A program made the translations under genes and the position numbers. Source: Membranipora membranacea (taxonomy: Eukaryota > Bryozoa > Gymnolaemata > Cheilostomatida > Membraniporidae). From it: 64,000 nucleotides of DNA. The notes beneath the pieces were generated by a model. The model saw nothing but the letters and a program-made list of their open reading frames with translations, had not been told where the DNA came from and did not search any database. The number at the start of each line of letters is the position of its first letter. Position 1 is the stretch's first letter. Shown here one piece after another: positions 1 to 12,577 of the stretch. Location: the NCBI GenBank assembly GCA_914767715.1, contig OU612066.1, positions 20,806,283-20,870,282 of the forward strand. Direction: 5' to 3'.

Positions 1-1080
1 AGATCCAGTCAAAATCTTACTAAACACATGCCTTCCATAAGGGAATGTAACTCCCGTTCCATGCATTATGACGCCACAGTCTCCCGGATATGCGATGCAA
101 GAAACAAGCACTGAACTGACACAACTGTATCATAAGTTACTGCCTGACTATAATATGCTTTGGTCTTTGAGGAGACTTTAACTGTACAAAACAACATAAA
201 CATCAATGCGCAGAATGTCAGACAATGAATAACTTACTGATATGTTGGCATGAAATACTCCAACTGACCAAGGAGTTAGAGACAACTACTTGGACTGACT
301 GACTACAGATATTTATGTAAAAATACATTTAAATTTAGGAATTCCAAATCATTTCGAAATCAACAAGGAAACAAAAATCGACTATTCAAATGATAAGTAA
401 AATGACAGTAAATGCACTGCAAGCCTGTTAGCAAAAGCAGACTGATGTAAAAGCATCCTGTATGTGCAACCACAATAATAATTAAAAAGCCATCAAGACC
501 AGCTGTCCAGCTTCAGTTCTCATGTATATTGCTGCCAAAAAATGCGGGATAATAACATATAAACAGCTTGCCAGCAGTTCAATTTATTTTATGATTCACA
601 GTAAAAAACAAACAAATCTAGGTCAACAGCTTTTTAGAAACTGATGAAATAAGGAAACTTAAATTTGCATCGGGTCGCTTCTCGGTAAGGAAGCACAGAA
701 GTGTTTTGCAGACCAGAAAAATTGTCATTACATTAGCTAGAAGACTGCCCTATCTACTCATCACCTCGATGATCATCCTTCCATAAATAGGACAGAGTTT
801 ATAGACAGTGATATTTTCCATAAATACACCTGACTGCTTGGTTTTTATTTTTTATGCATGATCTTTATTTGTCATTGACTTTGATTGGCAGTAATAAAGT
901 ATACATATATATATATATATATATACTATGAGAATTATGGATGACAGCTTAGCACAAGGAGTAACACCTTGCTTAGCAATAGGAGCTGTTTTATCTAAAG
1001 TACGATGTTTTTGTGTTTTGGGAAATTGAACCAGTATAGCGCTGGTTCCCTCGCATCTAAGCCCCTCAGATATGATGCAG
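1..1080. other. intergenic, nothing recognised
   Basis: AT-rich DNA with no supportable exon on either strand. The only structure is a TA dinucleotide microsatellite at about 901-926. Confidence 0.5.
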
Positions 1081-1316
1081 AGTTCCTGTTTATAACAAAA
1101 CAGAGGTTGGGCTGCCCCTGAATAGGGACGCCAGTTGCCCGAAATCCCAGTACTGAGAGTGTGATATATCCTAGAAAACTAGAATGCATCCTAGAGGTAA
1201 GGCTATAGAGGACCTCTTAAACTTGAGTGTGCAGCAAGCTGCCAAATACTGAAACAGGCACTTATTGCTCACTAGCAGTGCAGTGACACTTTGATCATAG
1301 CCAATAGGCCGAGAAG
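1081..1316 (-). repeat. U2-snRNA-headed SINE-like repeat, copy 1
   Basis: Read on the minus strand from 1316, this begins CTTCTCGGCC-ATTGGCTA-GATCAAAGTG, matching the highly conserved 5' end of U2 snRNA apart from a few changes. Right after AAGTGT the sequence departs from U2, and the branch-point-pairing GUAGUA is absent. The next ~200 bases are shared with a second copy at 11351-11565, ending near CAGGAACT. A shared non-U2 body behind a U2 head is what a U2-derived SINE or retrotransposed snRNA chimera looks like. It is not a working U2 gene. No poly(A) tail or target-site duplication was identified. Confidence 0.65.
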
Positions 1317-2218
1317 CGGTATGATGCAGAAAATCAAAATAATTGGATAGATCGACTGAATCGTCAATATAGATAGTGTGATACAGTATCAGTTTTTGCC
1401 AAGGATCTCATCTTGGTAAACTGTACAATAAGTACCTTTTGGAAGATTTGACAGGATCTGGGAGCAATCCCATGTCTGGTCTGGTTGAGCGCCTTTGGGT
1501 CTATGCTCGACATCAGGTGCTGCGCTGACTCGTGTCTCAAATTTTCGGCTTGTATTGGTGTTTTTCATAAGTGACCATCGGGACAACAATCATTCTAGCC
1601 TTTAGACTATCTGGTTGAGCACTTGCTTTCCTTTTTTTATTTCTTTATATACTACTATGCAATATTCTTTTATTTGATTAAACTTAATTTATTTCACTCT
1701 AAATTTTGGTATTTACCCACTAACTGGAGAAATAAACTTCAAAATCTTGCAAATACAAACGCAACAACAACATTAGAATGGCACATAAATTGGAAAGGAA
1801 AATACTGATCTAGTCGCATGAAATACAATGCCAGTCTTATGTCAAAACTACCTACACTGATACTAGACGATTTCTTGGAAATCTGCGCAACATGGAAAAT
1901 GAAAGAAAAAAGATGTATAAAATGCTGACAAGGGTGGGCGATTTCTGAGAATGCCACGAAACGAGGAAACTTAAATTGGCAACCCTGCTGATAAACGAAA
2001 TAATGTGGTCTGATGATTTGGCAATCTGTTATTTATTTACAATCAAAGCATTGAGAACATTGATAAATAGAATGTCTCTGTTTATTGAGGTCAGCCAGGA
2101 AAATTCTACGAAACAGGCAGGCTGAACAAGGAAATTAAAAGTTCCTGCAAAAGATAATTATGATGATGAGTCATTGGCTTGTTGTTTTGGCTGCCACATG
2201 GTGTCATCTTTCTAGCCC

Positions 2219-2227
2219 TATAAAAAG
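2219..2227 (+). promoter_or_regulatory. TATA box of lectin gene 1
   Basis: TATAAAAAG lies 108 bases before the start codon and is preserved in the inverted copy (minus strand 15946-15938), so it is a likely core promoter element. Transcription would start near 2250, giving a leader of about 75 bases. Confidence 0.6.
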
Positions 2228-2326
2228 ACCTGCTATCCTCATAGATCCTCATTCAGCTGGGGTGTTTGCAACAGAACAGCAAGCCATTCAGACTAGTTGT
2301 AAGATCTGCCATTAAACATTGGAGCG

Positions 2327-3629
2327 ATGAAGTTTTCAGTCTCAACTGTCATCTTATTGCTAGCTATAGCAGTAGTAGCAGGTAAATTATGATAAGCATC
2401 TATCATTACATATTTTAGCCTTTTTCAACGGATCTTCCATTTCTACAGAAAGTAAAGTTCTTCATTTAGGTTGGCAACTATGTAACAACTCTGGGTGCTA
2501 TATATCATTTTGTAATTCATCAATCAGTCAATCGAAAGACTGGTGATTCCAGATTTCTCACAATTTAATAGACAGTGGTCAAATGACTTCCTTGTGGCAA
2601 ACAAACGTGGTAAAGCTTGTATGAGTTTTCACAGCTTTGTAGAAGCCTAGACAGCCCTGAAATTCGGAAATGCGATGGGACGCCTGATGCTTTGTTTTGG
2701 ATTGATTTCTAAAAAAATGACTTGAGGAAAGTTTGAGTTTATTCGTTGCTTCCATCTCACAGTGACAGCATCTGCCGCTTCTGGTTGTGGCAGCGGATGG
2801 GTACAGTCACCAGGAACTGGCAGATGTTATAAGTTTGTGGTCGATAGAAGCGTGAATTGGGGAGACGCTCAGGGCCAGTGCAGTGTCTACGGAGGAAGAC
2901 TGGCTACTCTACATAATTCTGATGACTTGGTCTTTGTCAATGGTTACAGAGTCACTTATCATGGTAAGTTTATCTTCGCTTGCTTTGAGTGAACTTCATC
3001 TACTGGATGGAAGATCAAACAGGGAAAATCAAACTTGGTTAGTGCTTCTGCAAATATGTTGATAACATAAACATACAAACATAGAAATATTTATATGATG
3101 TGGTTGATACAGTCCTGACTTTTACATGTCTGTCATTTCCTAGCCTGTTTTGTTTTGGAACTTTAACTCGGCCCGTAACAGCTAACAGCATCCCAAACAT
3201 CCCTGGCATATCCATCAGCTGCTATTGTTATCAAGCTTACAAATTTTGTTTCGTATGGTATATCATTGTCCTTATTTCATTTTGGTTTTAACTTAAAAGT
3301 TAGTTAGTGCATTTGAACGATTGTTTCCCTAAGCGATACTCTGCAGTGTTTAGTTTATGTAATAATGAAGTCACTGTTGTCCTCTAGGTTTCAAAGGTAA
3401 CTTCTGGCTGGGAGCAAGGAAGATTAATGGACAGTGGTATTGGAACACTAGCCCTCCAGCACAAAGAATTGCATCTAACCTAATGCTATGGGAACCCGGT
3501 CAGCCAGACAACTGTTGTAGCGGTGCTTATTGTCTGCAAATGATTGCGAGATCAGATGGCAAAGTTAGATGGGATGATACTTCATGTAGCGGTCTTAAGC
3601 ACTTCATTTGTGAGAAGGATTCTTACTGA
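2327..3629 (+). CDS. secreted C-type lectin 1 (three exons, 165 aa)
   Basis: Exons are 2327-2381, 2763-2963 and 3388-3629; all junctions are GT-AG, phase 1, and total 498 bases. Exon 1 encodes a signal peptide (MKFSVSTVILLLAIAVVAG). Exons 2-3 encode one C-type lectin domain: the opening GCGSGWVQSPGTGRCYKF, the WLGARK segment, an EPGQPDN loop (the QPD triplet is usually linked to galactose-type binding), then WDD where the family more often has WND, and a closing HFICEK. Conserved cysteines are present, including a CC pair after QPDN and the C..C pair near the end. The product should be a small secreted single-domain lectin of the perlucin-like kind, acting in recognition of carbohydrate on microbes or matrix. 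Sugar specificity is inferred. A degenerate mini-hairpin lies in intron 2. A poly(A) signal AATAAA follows at 3784. Confidence 0.9.
3065..3102. mobile_element. degenerate palindromic mini-insertion in lectin 1 intron 2
   Basis: The segment begins ACATAAACATA and ends ATATTTATATGATGTG. It is flanked by GTTGATA on both sides (3058-3064 and 3103-3109). It resembles the three perfect mini-hairpins at 17646, 17949 and 33731 but has diverged ends, so it is probably an older copy. Confidence 0.45.
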
Positions 3630-3783
3630 TTACAAAGTGTCAAGAACAATATTGTTTTGTGATTTTTAGTACATCACCAAAGTCAAATGGTAATTTGGAA
3701 TGGATCCAACAAAGCAAATTTATTGTTGTTTAAAATTGTCTTCCCTTATTATATAGCCCTGTCTTCATTATAATATTAAACTG

Positions 3784-3789
3784 AATAAA
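3784..3789 (+). terminator. poly(A) signal AATAAA of lectin 1
   Basis: Canonical AATAAA, about 155 bases after the stop codon of lectin 1. Confidence 0.45.
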
Positions 3790-5904
3790 AAACCATCTAC
3801 ACCACAACAAAATCCAATACAAACCTTAAACTCTGTGATTCGTTTCTCAGGAAAATGATTGTCAGATAACCTGTAGCTTTTTGTTTGATTGATTGATTGA
3901 TTTATTATCTATCACAAACATTAAATGTTGTGAGAAAAGGATGCATATACTTTGTCATAAACCGAGCTTGCTACTTGGAATGGAACTCTCAAGAAACAGT
4001 CCTTGCCCCATGAGTTGTGGTACTTAAAATTTGTAAGACAACCAGAAGGGCATCGTTCGAGAAAATTGTGTATATATGATGTGATTGTAACAGCAGCTAT
4101 AGTTTCGGAGAGTTAATGGAGATTTGGTGTGAGATGTGTTGATTTGATTATCACCAAATGTTATAGTAGAACTGGAACAGGTTGTATATAGATAAGAATT
4201 ACATGGTAAAAAGTGATAGGTGCAGTTATGTAATTTACATCAAAGAAATGAAGCTGAGTGTTTATATCTTATAATGTCTATTCAGATGCAAAAATAGATT
4301 GGAAATCAATGTCCAGAGAGGTGTGTCATAACAATAATGATTAGAACCATAAAAGCCATGGTGCAAAAAGGAAAATATATTCATTACGTGGTGGTATGGA
4401 ATCAGCTCTTATCATGATGGATGCCTGTAAGACACTAAAAATGTAATAATGCCTGCCACAAATAGCTGTGTGCATGCACAGTGCAACAACTGGAGCCCGA
4501 AATACAACCGACGATAATTAGCGGCACATAGCCCGGTGAGCAAGCATAGCCCACGCACTCAGACAATCAATGAGGGCGCGCATGCAGCACACCCCAGCTA
4601 CAGTGATCTTTATCAGCAAAACAGCACATGATTATGGAATTAGTAGAGCGCAAGTTTAAGTATAAGTGAAATTACATTGTACACAGTGAGATTGTAACAA
4701 AACAAAATAAACAATCAGATAACTGATAATCAGCTGCCTGCTCAAAGAAGGTTGTCTCGCCTATTTAAAATAACTGGTCATAGCATATATCATGTAATTA
4801 TAATAAATATTTTAAACAATAAATAAACTATTTAAATCTATACAAGCTCGGTGAAGTTTATTTAACTTGAGTAAGTAAGGAATCAGGTGCGTTCTGCCCC
4901 AACAGTGCACTGATTGGGGCAAAACGCCCCCCCCCCCCCGACTCAGTGCACTCCACCAGCATCATGTCATAACCAAAACCAAAGCAGTGTCATCATATTA
5001 CATCTCACTTTTTAAAACTTTCTAAACAACAACCACCACCAGCATCACGTCATAACCATATTGTAACCATGTCGTAAACATGTCAAAAACCTAAACATAG
5101 ATTATTATCATAATTGTATACTGCGCCCAAAACTACAACATTGAGGCAATCTCATTTTATGTGACTATGACAAATCAGACTGTTTCAACCAAACACCAAA
5201 CTCAGAGCATATCCTATTCCTACTTTGTAACCATGCGATGTGGACGAGACACCTTACACCCTGCTGTCCTGAATTTAATCCTTTATATTGAAAACAGCAG
5301 GCCTTCTTTCATTTTCAGGTCAGTTTATTGGATCAAGTTTCCTTGCCAAATTAAAAATTTATATGTCTACACATAGTGCAGGGCTATGGCGGTTTGTGTA
5401 TCAAGAAGTGAGGCTGTTTCAATGAGATCCCACTATGAATGCCTGAGGCAACATAAACAGAAGACATTGCTCATCGGTCAGTCAGGAGTAACCTCATCCA
5501 CTACCCAAGTCATATGCAAAATCTGGACATTCAAAAGCTAAGACATTTTGTCCCAATGGCAACTTTACTTGATGGAGTCACAGGTAAATATTTGTCGTTT
5601 GCCTGTTTACCAATTTCATCAACCTCGATTCAATTTGTGGATATTTTGGATAGTGTTGGCTATGACTTTGCCTCAATCACATCATTAGTTTTGACGGAAT
5701 CGAGTGAAAAAGAGGACATGTTGTAATTGTTGAGAGAGTCTATGCTAGGTTTAGACCACTAACTAGTTGAATCTCTTTCCATGTTGTATATACGAAGTTG
5801 GAGTTTAAAAAAGTGAAAAGTTTTGAAGACGATTACCAAAGAAAGAAAATACTTTTTTTGGGTTTTTCACACAATGCTAGGACTTGCATCAATGACAGAC
5901 CAGT
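3790..5904. other. intergenic, simple repeats only
   Basis: There is no convincing exon. It holds a (TTGA)n tract near 3885-3902, a run of 13 C at 4927-4939, and a short near-duplicate of CACCAGCATCA-GTCATAACC at about 4956 and 5038. Short open frames around 5160-5380 and 5514-5726 have no recognisable domain. Confidence 0.45.
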
Positions 5905-6025
5905 TTGCAACATATCACAGAGCTCTGTTGTTAGCTGGTTACCAGCAGTCTGCTATTCTCTGTCCACAAATCGAACACTTGAGTATGAACTCCTTCTTGA
6001 TCTTTTAGTTCTGTGATGCATTCAC
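5905..6025 (-). pseudogene. solitary decayed last exon of a TRIM gene
   Basis: On the minus strand, an acceptor at 6026 is followed by a clear relative of exon 8 of TRIM-A, -B and -C: a G-E-x-I-T-E-x-x-D-Q-E-G start and a D-L-W-T-E-N segment. An in-frame TAA at 5933-5931 ends it about ten residues early, although sequence similar to the rest continues to about 5905. None of the other seven TRIM exons was found nearby, so this is an isolated fragment left by duplication and decay. Confidence 0.7.
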
Positions 6026-6029
6026 CTGA

Positions 6030-9000
6030 AATGAGAATCTATCATACAAATCATCATCGATAGGTACCAAATAAAAAATTTGCATTCATTTCAGGCTAGT
6101 GATCAGATTACTGGAGCAAATACAATTGTTGTTAGTAGTATACATGAGACCCACAATAATGGGATTGAGCAAGCAATGATCACAACAATGAACATTTTGG
6201 AAAAAAATGGTTTTTTTCTGGTTCAGAAATTTTGTATGAATTGCCTTGTTCAAGGGAGCAAGGCAATCTAAACCGTAACTGCTGCTTCTGGTATAGCGGA
6301 GTTATCTTCCTTTTCGGTATGGGAGATAACTTCAATAACATGTAGTCAGTTCCTTGACCTTGTTTGATTACTCAGTATAAGCTGATTTGCATGAAGCCTT
6401 GAAAGCTATAAAGTAATAGTCCTGGCCATTAACATGGACTAGATACTTGTCAGTGTCCTATTTACTGGCAACAAAGTAACTAGGAAGTAGGAACTAGTAA
6501 AGGATCTCTGCAACAAAAAAAGAACTTTACTTAGTACAGCCAAGAAGATTATTCAAGTATTAGTCACAGTGAACTGAAAGTTAAGATGGGAACAAAGCAG
6601 GTAACAAGTTGTCAGTAGTTTTGTGATGTCAACAAGCTCTTTGTTCTTCGTTTATCTAGGAAAGGGTCTTGCTTCTCTAACTACTAGCTAAATGTTCTAA
6701 CTTGAGCTTGATATAAAAACGCTTCATGACCACTATTTATTTGATAGTCTCATATTCTAGGATGCTTACTAGGTCAAGTTCCACCTGCTCAAGTGAAAAA
6801 TGGATTCAGATTCCATTCTTTAACCGATGAGACGAGATAGTTCTGAGAAAGGCACAATACGCAACACTAATGGTCAACGATATTTTCCATGTCGGGGGCA
6901 ACACTGGTTCTTAACTTATAATACTAACAAAACTCCTGCGATCCAGAGTTCCATTAATACTTTAATTCTTGGCTAATTTCTTTCAATCTGAAGCATTTAT
7001 CTGTATGTATGTCTTATTAGTGTTTGTTTTACATGTATGTTTTATATTGTCAGTGTAATCTAAGTGAGACCAGTGAAAAAAGATACTGGTATAATCAAAA
7101 ATAATAGTCAAAAATATATATATAATTATTGGTGACCTGGTAGTTTTCTCTAAGTATTAAATCCGAGCACGATGCACTCAGTAAAACAATTGTCTGTTTG
7201 TTACTAACTGTCAACCCGACCACGAAGCCCGGTAAAAACCTCCAAGACCACCACTCAGTTAAGGTACTGAATCTCCGAATAAACTCTTTTACTTTATCCC
7301 TTACAAAAATCGATGTCAATAGAAGTTCATTAAAAAAACTGAGAAAAACTCCAAAAACTCATAATAAATAGGAAAGCCGATGTACCAATTTGACTGGGGC
7401 GTTTTGGTAGTACTAGAGCTACCAGACCGGTCATTGCAGTACCAACTCAAGCTGTAGACTACTTTCCCTTGCCGGGGGCCGTCGGGCAAGGGGCAAAAGT
7501 CTGGGGGTGGGGGCTCAGACTATAAACTATGATGCGTGATGAATGGCAGGCCTTCGAATTTTCTGGTCTATGCGAAAAAGAGAATTGAGTTCCCAAAATG
7601 TAAGAGACACTCAAGATATAGTGGCATGCATACGATCTCTTCTTACAGTTGTGTCATATATCACTTGTCTAATAACCTTATTGTTTTCAACATTCTGTAG
7701 GTATGTCAGTATGGTGGTTGTATTGTATATTGGCAACAGTCTTTATTTAATTGTACCCTGGAATTGACGAAATTATTAGTCAAGTGAAGCATAGATGGTA
7801 AAATATGGAAAAATAGTAATTATCTCATTATGAATGTTGTATGAGTAATCTGTGCTTTAAAATGATCAGAACGGTTAAAATGTGGCAACAACAAAAACGA
7901 ACGGTGCAAAATCTATGTGTGGTGAAAATATGCCACAATATAATGAAATCCAAATTCTGTTTATAAAAATGAGTACGCAGTATTACAAAATGAAATGGTC
8001 AAATGTCATTCAAATATTAAACTCACAATTGTTGGTGTATTAACCACCATCGACAGAATCAGAACAGGTAATAATGGTATACACTGTTATCATAACTGAG
8101 TATAGCAGCGCCTCGACATAAATAGCTCCTAAAACAAATTATTAATCCTAAATATATGCACTGACAGGTTAAAAAATACAAGTACATATAACAAAACTGA
8201 GAAATAAATTAATCAGTCTCACACCATCCGAGATAGAACTTTACATCATAACGCCGGTCAGCTATGACAATTATATATAAATAAATAACCGGGTAACCTC
8301 ACAATGCGTTGAATATAAGAACGGAGTTGAGAATAAACCAAATAACGTAGCGTCACAATCGGTAGAATTATACATTTGTAGTGAAAGTTACGCAGTCGAC
8401 AAGTATAAATGACAGAAGAAAACTCACCATAAATGTTATATAGATTGACTTGAAGCTATTTATAGTGATGATAATACTGTGTATGTCGTAAGATTAGTCC
8501 AGAATAAAGTACATAATATAATAGTTGAGTCTGGATAATAAGATGTCGGCTGAACGGGCATGAGCCCTAGATGTTGACGGTTCGAAGGCTACTACTACAC
8601 TGAAGTATAGTGTTATTATTTGATTCGTTGATGCATAGATAAATGAGAGTCATGAGTGGACAACCACAAATTGTAATACTGGCACAGTAGGAAGCTATTA
8701 TCGGAGATTTTCATGTTCACAGGATCCTGGGTTTCTGGTTATCTCAGGATATCAATATTCTGGAATTTAGACAAGGTCAATTTTGGCTCTTACTGGTCCG
8801 AGTTTGAAATAATTCCGACAAACTTTTAATTTCTGAATGGTGGCGTTTTATAATGCAAAAGTGACCCTCGTCAACAAAACACTGACGGAGAACGAAGAGC
8901 CGCAGATCGAAACAGTTTCCAGTCATGTTTTGAGCGGGAGTTGTTCGTCCATATGGAGTAGGTTTAAAACCACTCTAGTTTTCAATCTGACCGTTAGAGA

Positions 9001-11350
9001 GCATTGAGTTCCCCTGTTGAACCCACAAACGTCGCAGATGTCGCAACTCAATAGAAATGCCGAATTGTCTTTTCATTTGACGCAAATCGGTGGTTTTTTT
9101 TTTTCCGGTTTCTGTTTGTGTTTATTTGTAATAAAAGGTTCTTTTAAAAGAAAATGATGACAGCGGAGCGATCAGGTAGTCAGAGACTAGAATGGCGACC
9201 GCCCGATTAACAGTATGACCAAGAACTATGTGGCCGAAGACAAGTTATGATTTGCTGCCAATTTTGTGCCAATTTCTAAAATAGAAAAATTTTACACTTT
9301 CTAGGATCATTATATAAATTATTACCTCAGAATTATCAATATGATAGAGAGAGGTAAAATAACTTAGAATAAATTACACAATACGCTGGAAAAATGGATC
9401 AAACTTGATCGAATAATCGTCTTACTTAGAATGTGACGCATCCTCAAGACTTGAATGTAACCTGGCAGAGTGAGTCCATAAATGATCTCTCTGAGTGTGC
9501 TGCAAGCCGCTCAAAATGAATAATGCCCTGAAATTGCAAATAGACCACCAAGGAGCGAAGTATACAAACTATCTATCTAATAACCATGCTTTTATCGGGT
9601 TACCAAGACAACTGCTACCCTGGATTTTGCCTCAATCTAAAGGTTTTTTTGTGTCTTTTCCTTGTTGTTTTTTCTGGGATGTAGCTGTGGATAAAACTGT
9701 GTAGGATCTTAGCTACAGAGAAAATAACTGTAACTTCTTATGTAGTGCCTAAAAAAACTTGAATGGACTGGATTCATGTGTGCAAAAATCATAGACAAGT
9801 AACAGGGAGGATAACTCCAATTTATTGATACTTCCTGCTAAATACACTAAAATCTTAGCATGAAATTTGTTTAGCTTGTTTTGGGATGATTCAATTATAG
9901 CTAGCATGTTCTGGCAAGTTGAGGTGTTGGTCTTTATAAAAAAAGAGGGTGAGTAAATGTTATCTAGCTTAAAAGTTTGCTATTCCATGCATATGCGAGA
10001 TGGAGAACTTCTCATCTTGCAAAAAACGTTACTCTTTGAGGGTAAGCTGTATGTGAGCATGAATTTCTCTTATCACTTTTATTGTTGCATCTTGATTCAA
10101 GAAACATAAAGCTCAAAGTGCATGCTTTGAGAATTGATTATCTGTATTAAGGTAGTCTGAGCTCCCTAGACTCTTGTCCCCCCCACCGCTCGACGGCCTC
10201 CCTAGTGTTAGGGTTGTGATGGCATGGGTGATTGTCATTGGATGAAACTCAAGCTACAAAACAATAACCATAAATATAACATGAAGCAACCTAACAACCC
10301 AGACCCTCCAACTTAAGCACAGAGTGACTGTTAATTGGTATGATTGGCGGATGACAGCAGCACAGTTTGTGCACAACTCTTAATTTTTCCGTTGCCATCT
10401 ATAGTCTATAGGGAAATTGAAGAATATGCATTACATGCAAGTATTTGTAATGATGATTAGCTGAGTAAATCTGTTTTGCTATTTAAAATGACTTTGCCTA
10501 GTCGGGCACTATATCTATATACCTGTTGGGCTGTTTCTGCGGGATATGGTGGTGTAGCCTGTTAGGGGATTGGAACGATCGTAGACTGGTATGAATATCG
10601 AAAATCCTGGAATGAACATAGAAAGTGCTGGATTAAACGTTGAATACATTAGTTTGTATAAAGAATCAATTGGAGTGCAACTCCTTGAAATAATTGTGTA
10701 AATTATAGGTTATCACTCACTAAAATTCTAACATCTGTGGTTACCAAATTTCTGATTGCTAGATGGAATGAAGCAGTTATGTAGTGCAAAAACTGAAATG
10801 GTAATGAAATACTGTAAGAGAAACATTATATAATTTTAACAGAAACACAATCAAGCATCAACTAAAAAACAGTTTTTTACCTCCAGCAAATCAGTGTGGC
10901 TAATGAATCATAATTTATTTTGATTTATGAACTTTCGTTTTCATAATCGTAATTGTAACAGTGCACAACATTTTCCTACTCACTGTCCACCAGTCTTAAT
11001 TTATTGAACTGGCTAACTCGTATCAGTGACCCCTTGATTGTAATCGGCTGTATAAGTAACATTGTCCCCCGGATCATACTACCATCAATATGACTGACTG
11101 TACTGGAACTTGACACGCTGTTGTCAACTTGAGAGAAAACTCATTGTAGAGGTGACGGCGCAGCTATAGCACGGAGTTTGTTGTTCAGCGTGTCAGGTTT
11201 TTACGACATTTGATCTCAGGCTTAACTTGTTACAGTCTTACTGAAACCCATACTGTAGCTAGAAACAAGATCGATCAAATTTGCCTACCTTTTGAGTTGT
11301 TCCCCTCTAACTGCTGGCCACCTATCAGAATTGGATTGCCCTAAAACTTT
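6030..11350. other. long non-genic stretch
   Basis: About 5 kb with no supportable exon. It includes a GC-richer patch at about 7450-7525 (GGGGGCCGTCGGGCAAGG) whose diverged reverse complement appears at 10150-10200. These may be ends of a decayed DNA transposon. Open frames at 7095-7319, 7543-7767 and 9495-9704 carry no recognisable domain. Confidence 0.4.
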
Positions 11351-11565
11351 AGTCCCTGTTTATGGCAAAACAGAGGTTGGGCTCTAAAGAGGTACGTAAG
11401 TTGTCAGAAATTCTTGTACTGAGAGTATGTTACATCCTAGAAAACTAGAATGCATTCTAGAGGATAGGTCATAGAAGAACTTTTGAACTTGAGTGTGCAG
11501 CAAGCTGCCAAAACCTATTCGCCCATTGTCAGTGACACTTTGATCTTAGCCAATAGGCCGAGAAG
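11351..11565 (-). repeat. U2-snRNA-headed SINE-like repeat, copy 2
   Basis: Reading the minus strand from 11565 gives CTTCTCGGCC followed by ATTGGCTAAGATCAAAGTG, closer to U2 than copy 1 because it keeps AAGATC. The body matches copy 1 through GGCAGCTTGCTGCACACTC and GAATGCATTCTAG down to the shared end GCAAAACAGAGG... (complement). The two copies differ by small indels and many substitutions, so they are not a recent segmental duplication. Confidence 0.65.
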
Positions 11566-11569
11566 AGTT

Positions 11570-12575
11570 TAGGCAATTCAGATCAAGGCATAGCAAGGTG
11601 GTAGATCGATACTAACCTTGCATATCAGTTAAATGTAACCTGATGTTGCTTTATTTGTAGCGTCAGTGAAATCATCAACTTGTGATATTTTAGAACCGAT
11701 TTATCAGAAGTAACAGTGATCGAATGACCAAGTAAATTTTCAAAAGTCAATTTCCCATATGCACTTTCTGAAGAACAAAAGAACTCTCAACAGTCAGTTC
11801 AAACAACAATTTATGGCAAAAAAGTTAAACCCGTCATTGAACCTCTTGAACAAATCAACTAACATAAAGCGCTTCAATGAAGTGTTATTAAAACATTACT
11901 CACAGGAATACTGAATGAGAGGACATGAAAATTGCATAAGTAATTATGAAAACGGAAAATGTATAAAAGTAATAATGGTAAATGTAATAGGTAATGATAA
12001 TATAGACAATCTTATCCAAGGCTGCAATCATTCATAGGGTTGTCTTTTCCTTGTTACTGACAGGACAACTCCTGTGATTAATTTGATTTTGCCAGGGAGT
12101 TAGTACATCACCAGCCACGGTCCCCTTTGCGATTTAAAAAGTTTTACTGGAAAAAATGTACCAGTTTTTGTAAATAGGTGAGGCAACTGCCAATGACCAG
12201 GCAGCCAACTACTAGTACCCGATTGCTTTTTTTTATTTGTTTCAGTCTAACTGTAAGCGATGTAAAGACAAATAATACATTGTGGAAACGCTTTTATTGT
12301 CACTTTGTCCAATTACATTGTGGGATATGCGCACTGACTTCTTGGGGTGTAAGTGTTTATTAGTACTGTGATGGTTATCCATATGAATACTGCTTTTAAT
12401 AACCCTCCTCAACATGTGCATTCATACATTTAAATTGGTATTGTCAAAGCATTTGTTTTCATTGAATTGAGTTTTTTTGCACATCAGAGTGAACATCTTT
12501 GGATGATGGTGTATGCAATAAATAAATAAATATATATATATATATTATCTGGAGTAAGAATAAAATATTGAGAAT
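11570..12575. other. intergenic, nothing recognised apart from a microsatellite
   Basis: No exon is supportable. A TA-rich tract (AATAAATAAATATATATATA) at about 12517-12544 abuts the 5' edge of the LINE fragment. Confidence 0.4.
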
Positions 12576-12577
12576 AA

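Larger units (their letters stand above)
1415..3760 (+). repeat. left arm of large inverted duplication (lectin block A)
   Basis: About 2.3 kb that recurs in reverse orientation at about 14388-16705. Homology covers a decayed upstream ORF (1440-1590), the promoter, all three lectin exons and the 3' flank. It fades out near GTTGTTTAAA...TTATTATAT at 3730-3760. Boundaries were judged by eye and may be off by tens of bases. Confidence 0.8.

Noticed and set aside
1285-1316. A functional U2 snRNA gene on the minus strand
   Set aside because: Only the first ~30 bases match U2; the branch-point sequence, Sm site and 3' stem-loops are not present in order.
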